Below are positions 29,802 to 38,159 of a DNA stretch of 64,000 bases, piece after piece. The stretch covers positions 62,001 to 126,000 of IMG/VR virus record IMGVR_UViG_3300048029_000212; one strand, 5' to 3'. The DNA is from a virus. The notes under the pieces were generated by a model. The model had not been told where the DNA came from and made no database searches. It saw only the letters and a program-made list of their open reading frames with translations. The stretch's first letter is position 1. Every line of letters begins with the position of its first letter. The translations under genes and the position numbers were made by a program.

Positions 29802-30263
29802 ATGAGTTATAAGCGTTGGATGGATAATGCGTTCTGGGAAACAGACGAAAAGAAAGAAATAAACTGTATTCTAGAACTTGAAGATGACGTTGGTAGAGTG
29901 ACGCGCCAACAAATGTTTTTACATCGTCATGATAAGGATGGTAGTGAGAACGAACTGTTTAATGAAGTTGTTGATGCCCTAGGTGAAGATGCGATTGATA
30001 AGGAAACATCTGATCGTGTTGTTCGCAAGAAGGCAGAAGCTGAAGAAGAAAAGATACGTGAAGAAGAACATCAAAAGGCACGTAAGCTTGAAAAACTGTT
30101 CAACTACAAACTAGAAGCGTTTGAGGTTGAGGAGATTAAAAACTCTAAGAACCGCAAGTTAAAGGCAAAACTGCGTCGGGCGAAGTCAAAGATTGAAGTA
30201 GATATGTACTCAATTATGATTCTGCAAGAACAACTAGAGGCCGAAGACAGTGGAGAAGAGTAA
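29802..30263 (+). CDS. conserved charged coiled-coil protein, function unknown
   Basis: 153 residues. The N-terminus (YKRWMDNAFWETDEKKEINC, then DDVGRVTRQQMFLHRHDKDG) is compact and charged. From about residue 60 on it is helical and very rich in Lys and Glu (KKAEAEEEKIREEEHQKARK), a predicted coiled coil. I do not recognise the family. It has a clear ribosome-binding site (GGAG, 11 bases before the ATG), follows a terminator, and overlaps the next gene by 14 bases. No perfect late box is seen in the 50 bases upstream. It could be a small structural or assembly factor; this is open. Confidence 0.7.
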   Translation: MSYKRWMDNAFWETDEKKEINCILELEDDVGRVTRQQMFLHRHDKDGSENELFNEVVDALGEDAIDKETSDRVVRKKAEAEEEKIREEEHQKARKLEKLFNYKLEAFEVEEIKNSKNRKLKAKLRRAKSKIEVDMYSIMILQEQLEAEDSGEE

Positions 30264-30978
30264 AGGATTTTTATTAGTTGCGTCTAAGAAACGCAACTTT
30301 TATTTGTACGCATTGAATCTTGCCGAATCCATTAGAGATTACTATGAGGATTGCAAGATTTGTTTAGTGACCGAAGAACGGTTTATTGATGATCGTGGTC
30401 GCGAAGTCGCGGATGATATCATCTTTTGTGATGATCACTACCGTGCGAAGTTGTGGGGGATGGCAAAGTCTCCGTATGACTTGACAATGTACATTGATGC
30501 TGATATGGAATGTGAGCACGAAGACATTGTAAAAGTTTGGGATGAGATGAAAGACCACGATGTGGTGTTTTCTGCGTTAACAGATGATAGAGATTACATC
30601 TACGCAGAACGCGACTTCTCTACACCAGAGGGTATGGCGAAGTTTACATTATGCGGTGGCGTTTGTTTGTATGATATGAGTAAACCGATTGTACGTGAAT
30701 TCATGGACGATTGGTGGGACTTGACATTCAGACAGATGAACGACTCTTGGTGGCCGGAAGGGTATGCAGACAGTCTCAAGTCTTGGGATCAGTTCTCGCT
30801 CTGGTGGTTAACTGAGAAGGAAGAAAAGTATAAGGACCTCAAGGTTGGTATCTTTGATGATGACTTGAGGTGGAATTATTACAATGCCCTCAATTGGGCA
30901 AGAACACGACCTGAGACGGGACCCGTAATTTTAAGACACTTCTCGGCTGGGTTGAACAAGGATACTCCAATCGTATGA
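30250..30978 (+). CDS. glycosyltransferase (GT-A fold, GT8-like)
   Basis: 242 residues, starting at GTG (30250) inside the previous gene's end. The N-terminus (GFLLVASKKRNFYLYALNLA, about 6-25) is a Rossmann-type opening with the spacing seen in nucleotide-sugar transferases. Asp83-Ala-Asp85 in MYIDADMEC is the DXD motif that binds the metal and nucleotide sugar. LCGGVCLYD (134-142) and ILRHFSAG with His230 fit the later acceptor and metal-binding elements of GT8-like enzymes. There is no signal peptide or membrane segment, so it acts in the infected-cell cytoplasm. The substrate is unknown: fibre proteins, surface polysaccharide or DNA are all possible. Its stop overlaps the next gene (ATGA). 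Confidence 0.75.
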   Translation: MEKSKGFLLVASKKRNFYLYALNLAESIRDYYEDCKICLVTEERFIDDRGREVADDIIFCDDHYRAKLWGMAKSPYDLTMYIDADMECEHEDIVKVWDEMKDHDVVFSALTDDRDYIYAERDFSTPEGMAKFTLCGGVCLYDMSKPIVREFMDDWWDLTFRQMNDSWWPEGYADSLKSWDQFSLWWLTEKEEKYKDLKVGIFDDDLRWNYYNALNWARTRPETGPVILRHFSAGLNKDTPIV

Positions 30979-31679
30979 CACAGGTAAACGACCAATATCT
31001 AAAGCACGTAGAGGTAAATAACCCAGAGTTGCTAGAGGTTTTAGACCAGTATGCCAAATTGCATACTATGCAGGGTTTTGAAAAGAACTGTCACTTGACT
31101 GCAGCAGAACATATTCGTCAACGTTCATACTACGTTGGTGAAGGATACATGAATGACATCGTTGCAATGGGCAAGGGACATGATGGATTTCCCGAAGAGA
31201 TGGTTGGATATAACTTCAAACTATCTGACCGCGCACATAAGATGTTTGAAAAAGATGCAGACCCAATCTTTAAACGTGACATGACTCATCACCTACGTGA
31301 TCTAAACGACAAGATGATGAACTTCTTGTCTGTTAAACACAATGCACTTGCAGCAGTCTATCCACCGGGCGGGTATATCTCATGGCATAACAATGCAAAT
31401 GCGCCAGGTTTTAATCTTATCTTCTCTTACTCAGAAGATGGTTCTGGTTACTTTGACTACATTCATCCAGAAACGAAAGAAGTTGTTCGTTGTCAAGACG
31501 CGCCAGGAGTATGGACTTGTAAGGCTGCATACTTCGGACACTATGACGAACCAGAAAAGTTAATGTATCATGCCGCATCTACAGATGACTGGCGTGTTAC
31601 CGTTTCTTATGTATTTGACTGGTCAGAGACTTCTGAAGAATTTCGTGAGATGGTTCTTGACGACATTTCTGCAGTTTAA
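30975..31679 (+). CDS. 2-oxoglutarate/Fe(II)-dependent oxygenase
   Basis: 234 residues. The C-terminal half looks like the double-stranded beta-helix core: YPPGGYISWHNNANAPGFN (about 129-147) holds His138; His199 in MYHAASTDDW is the distal metal ligand; and Arg207 in WRVTVSYVF would hold 2-oxoglutarate. The usual HxD second ligand reads His138-Asn-Asn140, so the acidic ligand appears replaced by Asn, as in a subgroup of phage enzymes of this kind. The residues before 110 are helical. It overlaps the glycosyltransferase by 4 bases, so the two are co-expressed and may modify the same target. Hydroxylation of a protein side chain is plausible; the substrate is not shown. Confidence 0.75.
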   Translation: MTQVNDQYLKHVEVNNPELLEVLDQYAKLHTMQGFEKNCHLTAAEHIRQRSYYVGEGYMNDIVAMGKGHDGFPEEMVGYNFKLSDRAHKMFEKDADPIFKRDMTHHLRDLNDKMMNFLSVKHNALAAVYPPGGYISWHNNANAPGFNLIFSYSEDGSGYFDYIHPETKEVVRCQDAPGVWTCKAAYFGHYDEPEKLMYHAASTDDWRVTVSYVFDWSETSEEFREMVLDDISAV

Positions 31680-31713
31680 GTGTTATAAATAGAAACAGAA
31701 GTTTATAACACTT
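31678..31713 (+). repeat. 12-bp inverted repeat enclosing a late promoter
   Basis: Left arm aagtgttataaa (31678-31689) and right arm tttataacactt (31702-31713) are perfect reverse complements separated by 12 bases. The left arm contains most of the TATAAATA box at 31684-31691. There is no T-run after it, so it is not a standard terminator. Confidence 0.8.
31684..31691 (+). promoter_or_regulatory. T4-type late promoter
   Basis: Perfect TATAAATA, 36 bases before the ATG at 31728, lying in the left arm of an inverted repeat. Confidence 0.75.
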
Positions 31714-31727
31714 AGGGTTTAACCATA

Positions 31728-32078
31728 ATGGCGACTTACGAAGATTTTACAATTGATCAAGGTGCGGACCTAGCTCTACAGATAGAGTTAGTGAATCCGG
31801 ACGGATCTAAGAAAGATCTTACTGGTTATTCAGCGGCCGCCAAACTGAAAAAAACTTACAGAAGTACAGAGTCAATTGACTTCACGGCTGTAATACCCAC
31901 TCCTCCTTTAGAGGGCATCGTTACAATATCCTTAACTAACTTGCAAACCGATGCCCTATCCACTCGTGGTAGATACGTCTATGATGTTGAGATCAGTTTC
32001 GTTGATGAAGACGGACATACTATCATAGAAAGAATACTAGAAGGTAAGATAAAAGTCAACCCTTCTGTAACGAGGTAA
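31728..32078 (+). CDS. small structural protein (BppU-N/Ig-like)
   Basis: 116 residues. The sequence (FTIDQGADLALQIELVNPDG at about 6-25, DLTGYSAAAKLKKTY, then TRGRYVYDVEISFVDEDG and ILEGKIKVNPSVTR) has the strand pattern of a beta-sandwich. It resembles the N-terminal domain of BppU-like baseplate proteins and small virion proteins common in marine T4-like phages. It is first in a late transcript and is followed after four bases by another structural gene. Probably an adaptor between baseplate or fibre parts; the exact role is unknown. Confidence 0.7.
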   Translation: MATYEDFTIDQGADLALQIELVNPDGSKKDLTGYSAAAKLKKTYRSTESIDFTAVIPTPPLEGIVTISLTNLQTDALSTRGRYVYDVEISFVDEDGHTIIERILEGKIKVNPSVTR

Positions 32079-32082
32079 CGAC

Positions 32083-32964
32083 ATGCCTATACGTAGAATC
32101 GGTGGAGTCACAGGCGTATCGTCTATCAGTGGGTTTGGTTCTGGAACCAAGGTTAAGAGAGTCACGGTCGGCCGACCTATCAGTAATGTCGTACAGAACA
32201 TCGGTGCGAACATCAAGACGTTTGACGGTCTTGGTGATATTCCCAGTATTGAAGAGTTAAAACTGGGCGAGATCGGTATAAATACTCAAGACGGAAAGCT
32301 CTACATCAAACGAGAGTATGATGGTGGAGTTCAAACGATTGTAGAGATTGGCGCTGTAGGGGACGATAGTCTCTCTGCGACAACTACATTCAACGCATAC
32401 ATTTATACCTCTGACGGAACATTAGAAGTTATAACGGGTGCAGATGACGCTGGGAACGTACTACAGTATGACCCAGACCCAAACAGTCCATCAAGAATTC
32501 AAGTATATTTGAACGGTGTCTTACTCCATCAAGGAATAGACTACGTTGCGAATGACGGAGACACGATCTCCCTTACACACATTGTAGGCGATGAACAGGT
32601 AGTTCAGGTAGCAGCCTACAATTCTACTGGCGTTTCTTTTGGAAACGACCTCATCATAGATGACCACTTTGCCTTTATTGTAGGCACCAACGAAGAAACT
32701 CGTTTTTATCATAATGGTACTGACACTATTATTAAACACTTAGGGTTTAACGATAGTCAGTTCAAGATACAACACCAAAATGATGATAGACTTGTTCTGG
32801 ACGATACTGGAGTTCAACTTCTTGGTAACTATACATTGAATGGCCAGAGTGTCACTACACAAACTGAAGTAGACGTATTACACGCCAGAATTAATAATCT
32901 GGACAGTGATCTACAAGATGTCACAGAGTTATTACAAGAATTACTACAGTTCAGGCAGTCATAA
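32083..32964 (+). CDS. tail-fibre-like structural protein
   Basis: 293 residues, with a good GAGG ribosome-binding site. The N-terminus is Gly/Val-rich (GGVTGVSSISGFGSGTKVKR). Next comes IPSIEELKLGEIGINTQDGK (about 64-83) with KLYIKR, a motif frequent in fibre proteins of marine phages. A module with IQVYLNGVLLHQGIDYVAND (about 139-158) recurs in the next two genes. The last 30 residues are a coiled coil (VLHARINNLDSDLQDVTELL), suggesting trimerisation or contact with a larger fibre. Probably a fibre connector or short fibre. Confidence 0.7.
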   Translation: MPIRRIGGVTGVSSISGFGSGTKVKRVTVGRPISNVVQNIGANIKTFDGLGDIPSIEELKLGEIGINTQDGKLYIKREYDGGVQTIVEIGAVGDDSLSATTTFNAYIYTSDGTLEVITGADDAGNVLQYDPDPNSPSRIQVYLNGVLLHQGIDYVANDGDTISLTHIVGDEQVVQVAAYNSTGVSFGNDLIIDDHFAFIVGTNEETRFYHNGTDTIIKHLGFNDSQFKIQHQNDDRLVLDDTGVQLLGNYTLNGQSVTTQTEVDVLHARINNLDSDLQDVTELLQELLQFRQS

Positions 32965-32996
32965 AAAATAAAAATACGCTTTGAACTCGTTTTTAA

Positions 32997-33004
32997 TATA
33001 AATA
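32997..33004 (+). promoter_or_regulatory. T4-type late promoter
   Basis: Perfect TATAAATA, 37 bases before the ATG at 33042. Confidence 0.75.
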
Positions 33005-33041
33005 AAGACAGTATATTAATCAGACGTAGTATTCCAAAGAT

Positions 33042-33401
33042 ATGATCAATAATAAATCCTTCAACAGGGTACTTGCCGAAAGTCTTTTCAACTTAGCTAA
33101 ACAAAAACAAGAAGAAGTTTCTGCGACACCCGGCCAAGAAACCGCATTATTCGATTATATCGAAGGTACCTCTTCATCAACCAATGAACGCACTGTCATT
33201 CCTGAAGCACAGTCTATCATTGCTCCAGGCGACACTGCAGTATTTACTTTGAATGGTATCCCATCTCGTGATGATCTAATTGATGTCTGGGTTAACGATG
33301 TTCTTCAGCATCCTGAAGAAATCTATGAAACAATTGAGAATACTATTCAGTTTTTTGAGATCCCCCCAGTAGGGACGGACATCTACATTAAATTTCGTTA
33401 G
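33042..33401 (+). CDS. small virion-associated protein with fibre-type module
   Basis: 119 residues. The N-terminus (NNKSFNRVLAESLFNLAKQK) is a helical segment; the middle is a flexible Ser/Thr/Pro-rich stretch. The C-terminal half (DDLIDVWVNDVLQHPEEIYE, about 86-105, then FEIPPVGTDIYIKFR) matches the 'V.vNGVlQ....Y' module found in the preceding and following genes. It sits right after a late promoter and just before the 1,541-residue fibre gene, so it may be an adaptor for that fibre. No enzymatic motif is seen. Confidence 0.65.
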   Translation: MINNKSFNRVLAESLFNLAKQKQEEVSATPGQETALFDYIEGTSSSTNERTVIPEAQSIIAPGDTAVFTLNGIPSRDDLIDVWVNDVLQHPEEIYETIENTIQFFEIPPVGTDIYIKFR

Positions 33402-33407
33402 TATATT

Positions 33408-33421
33408 ATTAAACGTTTAAT
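33408..33421 (+). repeat. 14-bp perfect palindrome upstream of a large fibre gene
   Basis: ATTAAACGTTTAAT is its own reverse complement and ends 30 bases before the ATG at 33452. A closely related palindrome (24253-24265) ends 27 bases before the GTG at 24293. It could be an operator or mRNA element; nothing further supports this. Confidence 0.6.
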
Positions 33422-33451
33422 TCCAAAACCACTAACCTAGGAGATTACCTA

Positions 33452-36400
33452 ATGGCATTTAGGCAAATTAAATCACCTGCTCTGGCCGACAAGGCCGTCA
33501 TCAATACAAAACTTGATGAGAGCGCGGTACAGGGGCAAGCCGAACTACAGGGAATGGTTAACCCTGCAGATTGTTTTACCCTATTGTACGATGTAGGTTC
33601 AGACTCACTTAAGAAAATTGGCGCAGATGACTTCATCGCATCGTTCTCTACGGACGACATCTCTGAAGGCACTACCGAAAATTCATCTAAGTACTTCACT
33701 GACGCACGTGCTAAAGAAGCAGTCGCACAAGATATCGCAGACGCGGTAGCAACTGAATCTTCACGCGCATCAGCGGCTGAAACTCTACTACAACAAAACA
33801 TTGACGCGGAAGAAGCTGCTCGTATCGCTGCTGACGCAACACTCACTGCTGATCTTGCTGCAGAAGTTACTCGTGCAGTAGCACGTGAAGATGCAATTGA
33901 ACTTGCATACCAAACTGCAGATTCAGCTCTAACCACTCGTATTGACAACATTGTTAGCAATACTGACCCAGCTGCACTTGACTCACTTGCAGAAATCGTC
34001 GTTGCATTCCAAAACGCAGATAGCGTATTGACTGCATCTACTATTGCAAACTCAACTGCAATCTCTAACGAGGTTACACGTGCAACAACTGCAGAAGCTG
34101 ATCTACAAGGTCAGATCACTGCAGAAGTATCTGCACGTACTGCTGGCGACACTGCACTTCAGACTGCACTTACTGCAGAAGAAGCTGCTCGTATCGCTGC
34201 TGACAACGCACTAAACGTTCGACTAACCACAGAAGAAGGTAATGTAGACACTCTACAATCTGACCTTGCTGCTGAGATCGTTCGTGCAACTGCGGCTGAA
34301 GCGGTTAACGCTCAGGATATCGCAGACGAAGAAACTCGTGCAACAGCGGCAGAAGCTGCAAACGCACAATCTATCCAAGACGAAATCTCTGCACGTGCAA
34401 CTGCTGACACACAAGTCCGCACTGACATGACTGCATTGATCAACTCTGGTGACGCTGCAACTCTAGTATCTGCAAAAGCACACGATGATCTATTGATCGG
34501 CGATGCGACTGTAGATGGTACTACAGGAAACACTGTAACTGACCGTATCGCATCTGCAGAAGCTGCATCTAAGTCACACGCTGATTCAGGTGTTGCTGCA
34601 GAAGAAGCTGCACGTATTGCAGGCGACTCTGACCTACAAGCAGGTCTTGACGCTGAAATCGCTCGTGCGACTGCTGCGGAAGGCGTACTAACATCTGACC
34701 TAGCGGCAGAAGTTGTTCGTGCAACTGGTGTTGAATCTGGTCTACGTACTGACGTTGACGCTGTTCAATCACAAGTTACAACAATCCTTGGTGCTTCACC
34801 AGAAACTCTAGATACACTAGAAGAGATCGTCTCTGCATTTGTAGATGCGGACTCAGACATCTCTGCACTAGTATCATCTAACACTACTGCTATTTCAACG
34901 GAAGCGTCTGTACGTGCTTCTGCAGACACTGCACTACAGAACGCGATTGACGCAGAAGCGGCGACTCGTGGTACTGCAGATGCTGGTCTACAGACACAGA
35001 TTGATAACATCACTCTAGATTACATCGATCGCGACTCAGACGTACTATTCGCTGCAAAAGCATACACTGATCAAGAAGCAGATCTACATCAAGCGGCTGC
35101 AATTGCACACGCTGATGCACAAGACGCTGCCCTAATCGGTGACGCAACAGTAGACGGAACTGTCGGTAACACTGTTACTGCACGTATCCTAACTGCTAAG
35201 CAAGAAGCAAACGACTTCACTACTGCACAAGTTACTGCAGAAGCTGCAACTCGTTCAGCTGCAGACGACGCACTTTCTCTACGCACTACTGCGCTAGAAG
35301 GTGAGATGGATGCAGTAGAAGCACTTGCTGATCAAAACGAAACTGATCTACGTGCAGAAGAAGTTGCTCGTGCTGCTGGTGATGCGACTCTACAGTCTAA
35401 CATCGACGCAGAAGCAGTTGCTCGTGCAAACGCAGACACTGCATTGCAGAACAACATTGATGCAGAAGCCGTTACACGTGCTAGCGCAGACTCCGATCTA
35501 ACAGCATCACTTGCAGCAGAAGTTGCTCGTGCTACTGGTATTGAAGGTGGTCTACGTTCAGACGTTAACACAAACACTGCTGCAATCGCACAGAACGCAG
35601 CTGATCTAACAATTGAAGTTACACGTGCACAGGCTGCAGAACAAGCCAACGCTACTGCAATCGCAGACGAAACTACTCGCGCTACTGGCGTTGAAGGTGG
35701 TCTACGTACTGACGTTGACGCAGTAACTGGTCGTGTTGATGCGATTGTTGGTACTTCACCAGAAACTCTAGACACACTACAAGAAATCGTAGCTGCATTT
35801 GAAGACGCAGACTCAGACCTACAGAATGTTATTTCTGCAAACTCTGGTCGTCTAACAGTCAACGAAGCAGACATCGATGCTCTTGAACTACGTGCAACTG
35901 ATCTAGAATCTCGTTCTACTTCACTAGAAGGTCGTGCGACTGCTCTAGAAACAGAACAGGGTCTACAAGCAGGTCGTCTAACAGTTAACGAAGCAGACAT
36001 CGACGCTCTAGAAGCGAAGATCGGTTCTGCAGAAGAAACTCTAGACACAACTGCACAGACTCTAACTGGTGCAATCAACGAAGTACACGGCGAGACAGAC
36101 GTTAACACTGCAGGTCTTGCAGCTGCTGTTGCTCGCGCAGACGCAGATTCAGATGCTCTTGTTTCTGAAATTGCAACACGTGTCCTAGAAGACTCTGCAA
36201 TCCGTTCTGAGTTCGCTGCGGCAGATGTGGTAGTAACTAACGCATACATCGCGGCAGACGCTGTAGTCAAGTCAGAAGCGGCAACAGACGCTACTACTAA
36301 GGCTGACACTGCAGAAGCAAATGCTAAGACTTACGCAGACGGCATCGTTGCAAACGAAGCTACTCTACGTGAGAATGCGGATAACGTCCTAGACGGTAAG

Positions 36401-38077
36401 ATCACTACAGAAACAAACGCACGTCAAGTTGCTGACAACGCTCTAGACTCACGTCTAACAGTCGTTGAAGGTGAAATGACTGCAACACAAACAGCTGCTG
36501 GCGTTAATGCTGACGGCACTTATGCAACTCCATCCGGCACTAACTACATCAATCTATCTACATCTCTTGCAGATGCAGACCAGAAGTTGGACGCAGCGAT
36601 CAAAGCAGTAGATACTGGTCGTTTATCAAAAGAGTCTTCACTTCAGGCACAGATTGATGCAGAAGAAGCTGCACGTATTGCTGGCGATTCAGATCTAACT
36701 GCATCTCTAGCGGCAGAAGTTGCCCGTGCAACGGCTGCTGAAGTTGCAAACGCAGGCGACATCGCAACTAACGCTGCAGCAATCGCTGCTGAATCAACTC
36801 GTGCACAGGGTGTTGAAACATCTCTACAGTCACAAGTTGACTTCATTAAGTCAAACACTGACTCTGCTGCACTAGACTCACTAACAGAAATCGTTGCTGC
36901 TTTCCAAGCTGCAGACGGTACTCTAACAGGTCTAGTATCACAGAACCAAACAGACATCGCTGCTAACGCGACTGCAATTGCTACTGAAACTTCAACACGT
37001 GTTTCAGAAGACGCTGCGATCCGTGCAGAGTTTGCTGCTGCTGACGTAATTCTACAAGCTGCAGTAGATACTAAGGTATCAAAGTCTGGCGACACAATGA
37101 CTGGTGTTTTGAACATGGGTTCAAACAAGGTTGTTGCGGTTGCAAACGGTACTGACGCAACAGACGCAGTCAACAAAGGTCAGATGGATGCAGGACTTGC
37201 TGCACAGCATATCTCTGTATTCTCAACTACTGATCTAAGTGAAGGCGATAACGAATACTTTACTCCAGCACGTGCTCGTGCTTCAATCTCTGTCACAGAC
37301 GTAGATGGTGAAGGCGACGTATCTTACAACAGTTCAACAGGTGTTCTATCAGTATCAACTGGTAAGGCATTCGTTGAGTTGGAAGACGTTACTGATTCAT
37401 CTCTAGGTACTGCAAAGGCAGGATATGTTGCTCGCGTACGTACAGACGGTACTGGTATCGAGCTTGTTGATCCAACTCAACTTCAGTTCAATGACGCACA
37501 ACGTCAGACACTAAGCGGTGACGGTTCACAAACAGTATTTGCACTAGATTTCGCAACTACTAACCAGAACTCGTTCGTGTTTGTTGGTGGTGTTATTCAG
37601 GATCCAACAACTCACTACACAATTGATGGTCCTAATCAGACAATCACATTCACTTCTGCTATCCCAGTCGGTACACAGGCGGTTGTTATCGCTCAGTCTA
37701 CTAACTCGGTTGGTGTCCTAGATCCTAAGTCTGTTGGTGCTGAAACACTAGCTGACGAAATCAAGGCATTCATTCAGGGTGAAGATGTTGCTGTAGGTAC
37801 ATCTGCTGTTGTCGTATCTTCGTTTGATTCAACTGTCCATCGTTCTGCTAAGTTCATCGTAACTGTAGATCTAGGCGGTCAACACGAAGTACGTGAGTGC
37901 ATGGTAATCCACGACGGAACCAATGCATATATAACAGAGTACGGAATCGTTTATACAGGCGCAGGTCTGCTAGGTGATACCGACGTTCAAATGACAAATG
38001 GTTCAGTAGAACTAACATACACAGCTGTAAGTGCTGGTGCAACCGTTAAGGTCACTGCCACTCACGTTGACGTATAA
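33452..38077 (+). CDS. 1,541-residue alanine-rich coiled-coil tail fibre
   Basis: It starts after a strong ribosome-binding site (TAGGAG). The N-terminus (FRQIKSPALADKAVINTKLD) is a fibre-type opening, followed by a TDDISEGTTENSSKYFTDAR motif (about 66-85). Residues about 90-1,190 are an Ala/Glu/Asp/Thr-rich coiled coil (pattern 'EEAARIAADxxLxxxLAAEV') that contains four copies of the SPETLDT-type block. The C-terminal 330 residues are beta-rich: NMGSNKVVAVANGTDATDAV, a second LSEGDNEYFTPARAR, then the FVGGVIQDPTTHYTIDGPNQ module and a terminal sandwich ending in VKVTATHVDV. One segment parallels the 433-residue fibre at 2.97 kb. It is a long rod-like fibre; its attachment site and receptor are unknown. 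Confidence 0.8.
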   Translation: MAFRQIKSPALADKAVINTKLDESAVQGQAELQGMVNPADCFTLLYDVGSDSLKKIGADDFIASFSTDDISEGTTENSSKYFTDARAKEAVAQDIADAVATESSRASAAETLLQQNIDAEEAARIAADATLTADLAAEVTRAVAREDAIELAYQTADSALTTRIDNIVSNTDPAALDSLAEIVVAFQNADSVLTASTIANSTAISNEVTRATTAEADLQGQITAEVSARTAGDTALQTALTAEEAARIAADNALNVRLTTEEGNVDTLQSDLAAEIVRATAAEAVNAQDIADEETRATAAEAANAQSIQDEISARATADTQVRTDMTALINSGDAATLVSAKAHDDLLIGDATVDGTTGNTVTDRIASAEAASKSHADSGVAAEEAARIAGDSDLQAGLDAEIARATAAEGVLTSDLAAEVVRATGVESGLRTDVDAVQSQVTTILGASPETLDTLEEIVSAFVDADSDISALVSSNTTAISTEASVRASADTALQNAIDAEAATRGTADAGLQTQIDNITLDYIDRDSDVLFAAKAYTDQEADLHQAAAIAHADAQDAALIGDATVDGTVGNTVTARILTAKQEANDFTTAQVTAEAATRSAADDALSLRTTALEGEMDAVEALADQNETDLRAEEVARAAGDATLQSNIDAEAVARANADTALQNNIDAEAVTRASADSDLTASLAAEVARATGIEGGLRSDVNTNTAAIAQNAADLTIEVTRAQAAEQANATAIADETTRATGVEGGLRTDVDAVTGRVDAIVGTSPETLDTLQEIVAAFEDADSDLQNVISANSGRLTVNEADIDALELRATDLESRSTSLEGRATALETEQGLQAGRLTVNEADIDALEAKIGSAEETLDTTAQTLTGAINEVHGETDVNTAGLAAAVARADADSDALVSEIATRVLEDSAIRSEFAAADVVVTNAYIAADAVVKSEAATDATTKADTAEANAKTYADGIVANEATLRENADNVLDGKITTETNARQVADNALDSRLTVVEGEMTATQTAAGVNADGTYATPSGTNYINLSTSLADADQKLDAAIKAVDTGRLSKESSLQAQIDAEEAARIAGDSDLTASLAAEVARATAAEVANAGDIATNAAAIAAESTRAQGVETSLQSQVDFIKSNTDSAALDSLTEIVAAFQAADGTLTGLVSQNQTDIAANATAIATETSTRVSEDAAIRAEFAAADVILQAAVDTKVSKSGDTMTGVLNMGSNKVVAVANGTDATDAVNKGQMDAGLAAQHISVFSTTDLSEGDNEYFTPARARASISVTDVDGEGDVSYNSSTGVLSVSTGKAFVELEDVTDSSLGTAKAGYVARVRTDGTGIELVDPTQLQFNDAQRQTLSGDGSQTVFALDFATTNQNSFVFVGGVIQDPTTHYTIDGPNQTITFTSAIPVGTQAVVIAQSTNSVGVLDPKSVGAETLADEIKAFIQGEDVAVGTSAVVVSSFDSTVHRSAKFIVTVDLGGQHEVRECMVIHDGTNAYITEYGIVYTGAGLLGDTDVQMTNGSVELTYTAVSAGATVKVTATHVDV

Positions 38078-38105
38078 TATATTATAATTTCTAAATCATA
38101 ACTTC

Positions 38106-38132
38106 GGGGGTGGAATCAGTCCACCCCCATTT
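38106..38132 (+). terminator. stem-loop terminator between the two giant fibre genes
   Basis: Perfect 9-bp stem gggggtgga / tccaccccc (38106-38114 and 38120-38128) with a five-base loop, followed only by attt. It may attenuate rather than fully stop transcription, because no perfect late box lies before the next gene. Confidence 0.65.
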
Positions 38133-38159
38133 CCCACATAGCCAAAAAAGGTATAAGCA

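Noticed and set aside
32277-32284. A further perfect TATAAATA box
   Set aside because: It is inside the 293-residue structural gene, with no gene start close downstream, so a functional promoter is not supported.
35332-36309. Long minus-strand open frames opposite the coiled-coil fibre genes (for example 35332-36309, 36643-37176 and 50429-51253)
   Set aside because: Ser/Ala-rich mirror readings of biased codons on the opposite strand, with no initiation signals; all recognised genes are on the + strand.
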